Source: Tessaracoccus flavescens
GTDB lineage: Bacteria > Actinomycetota > Actinomycetes > Propionibacteriales > Propionibacteriaceae
Direction: 5' to 3'
NCBI GenBank assembly: GCA_020741375.1
Contig: DYZF01000296.1
Coordinates: 1-14,230, forward strand
Length of the DNA: 14,230 nucleotides
Shown here piece after piece: positions 14,207 through 14,230 of the stretch. The stretch's first letter is position 1. The number at the start of each line of letters is the position of its first letter. A program made the position numbers and the translations under genes. The notes under the pieces were generated by a model. The model did no database searches. It was not told where the DNA came from and saw nothing but the letters and a program-made list of their open reading frames with translations.

Positions 14207-14230
14207 ATGAAGCTTTCGGTGCTTGACCTC
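14207..14230 (+). CDS. Start of a probable luciferase-like (LLM class) flavin-dependent oxidoreductase, partial
   Basis: Only eight codons are in the window, giving MKLSVLDL. This is the stereotyped N-terminus of a group of actinobacterial LLM-class FMN-dependent monooxygenases, where it forms the first beta strand of a TIM barrel. The call also leans on the divergent FMN reductase. With eight residues the identification is tentative; the start itself is supported by the -10 element ending 7 nt upstream. Confidence 0.45.

Noticed and set aside
1..14230. Mobile element, phage, CRISPR or tRNA gene
   Set aside because: No transposase, integrase, terminal repeats, spaced repeat array or cloverleaf could be found; base composition is even throughout.

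Overview
This is a gene-dense, clearly high-GC stretch of ordinary bacterial chromosome. Several things point to an actinobacterium: GTG starts are frequent, a PAC2-family protein of the actinobacterial type is present, many genes carry TANNNT-type -10 elements placed directly before the start codon, and the gap after ackA holds a palindromic repeat of a kind I associate with actinobacterial genomes. A Propionibacteriaceae-like or related host is plausible, but I cannot fix the genus by reading alone. I see no phage, transposase, tRNA, rRNA or CRISPR array.

Layout. 1-1251 (-): 5' part of a sodium-dependent neurotransmitter:sodium symporter (NSS) family transporter, cut by the window edge. 1476-2246 (-): YaaA, a peroxide-stress protein. 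2386-3291 (+): PAC2-family protein. A strong hairpin at 3312-3348 separates it from the next convergent unit. 3365-6641 (-): a tightly coupled three-gene operon read SDR oxidoreductase -> PlsC-type acyltransferase -> alkyldihydroxyacetonephosphate synthase (AGPS) homologue, whose chemistry matches ether-glycerolipid synthesis. 6642-6954: a gene-free stretch with two hairpins and an inverted pair of REP-like palindromes, one fragment of which supplies the ackA stop codon. 6955-10214 (-): pta-ackA, the acetyl-CoA to acetate/ATP pathway. 10317-11600 (+): a polytopic membrane protein of unknown function. 11509-13408 (-): three chained genes for single-pass membrane proteins of similar build, probably paralogues with an immunoglobulin-like extracytoplasmic domain; the last overlaps the polytopic gene tail to tail by 92 bp. 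13565-14113 (-): NADPH-dependent FMN reductase. 14207-14230 (+): first eight codons of what looks like a luciferase-like flavin-dependent oxidoreductase.

How the genes may work together. Pta and AckA form a textbook pair. The SDR/PlsC/AGPS operon carries candidate enzymes for the acylation, alkyl-exchange and keto-reduction steps of ether lipid synthesis. The polytopic protein and the three single-pass proteins are the least explained part of the window and may form one envelope module. The divergent FMN reductase and flavin monooxygenase could be a reduced-flavin supplier and user. Six of the genes that head transcription units have a TANNNT hexamer ending 6-7 nt before the start codon, which suggests leaderless transcripts, while the symporter, PAC2, AGPS and ackA have clear Shine-Dalgarno sequences.
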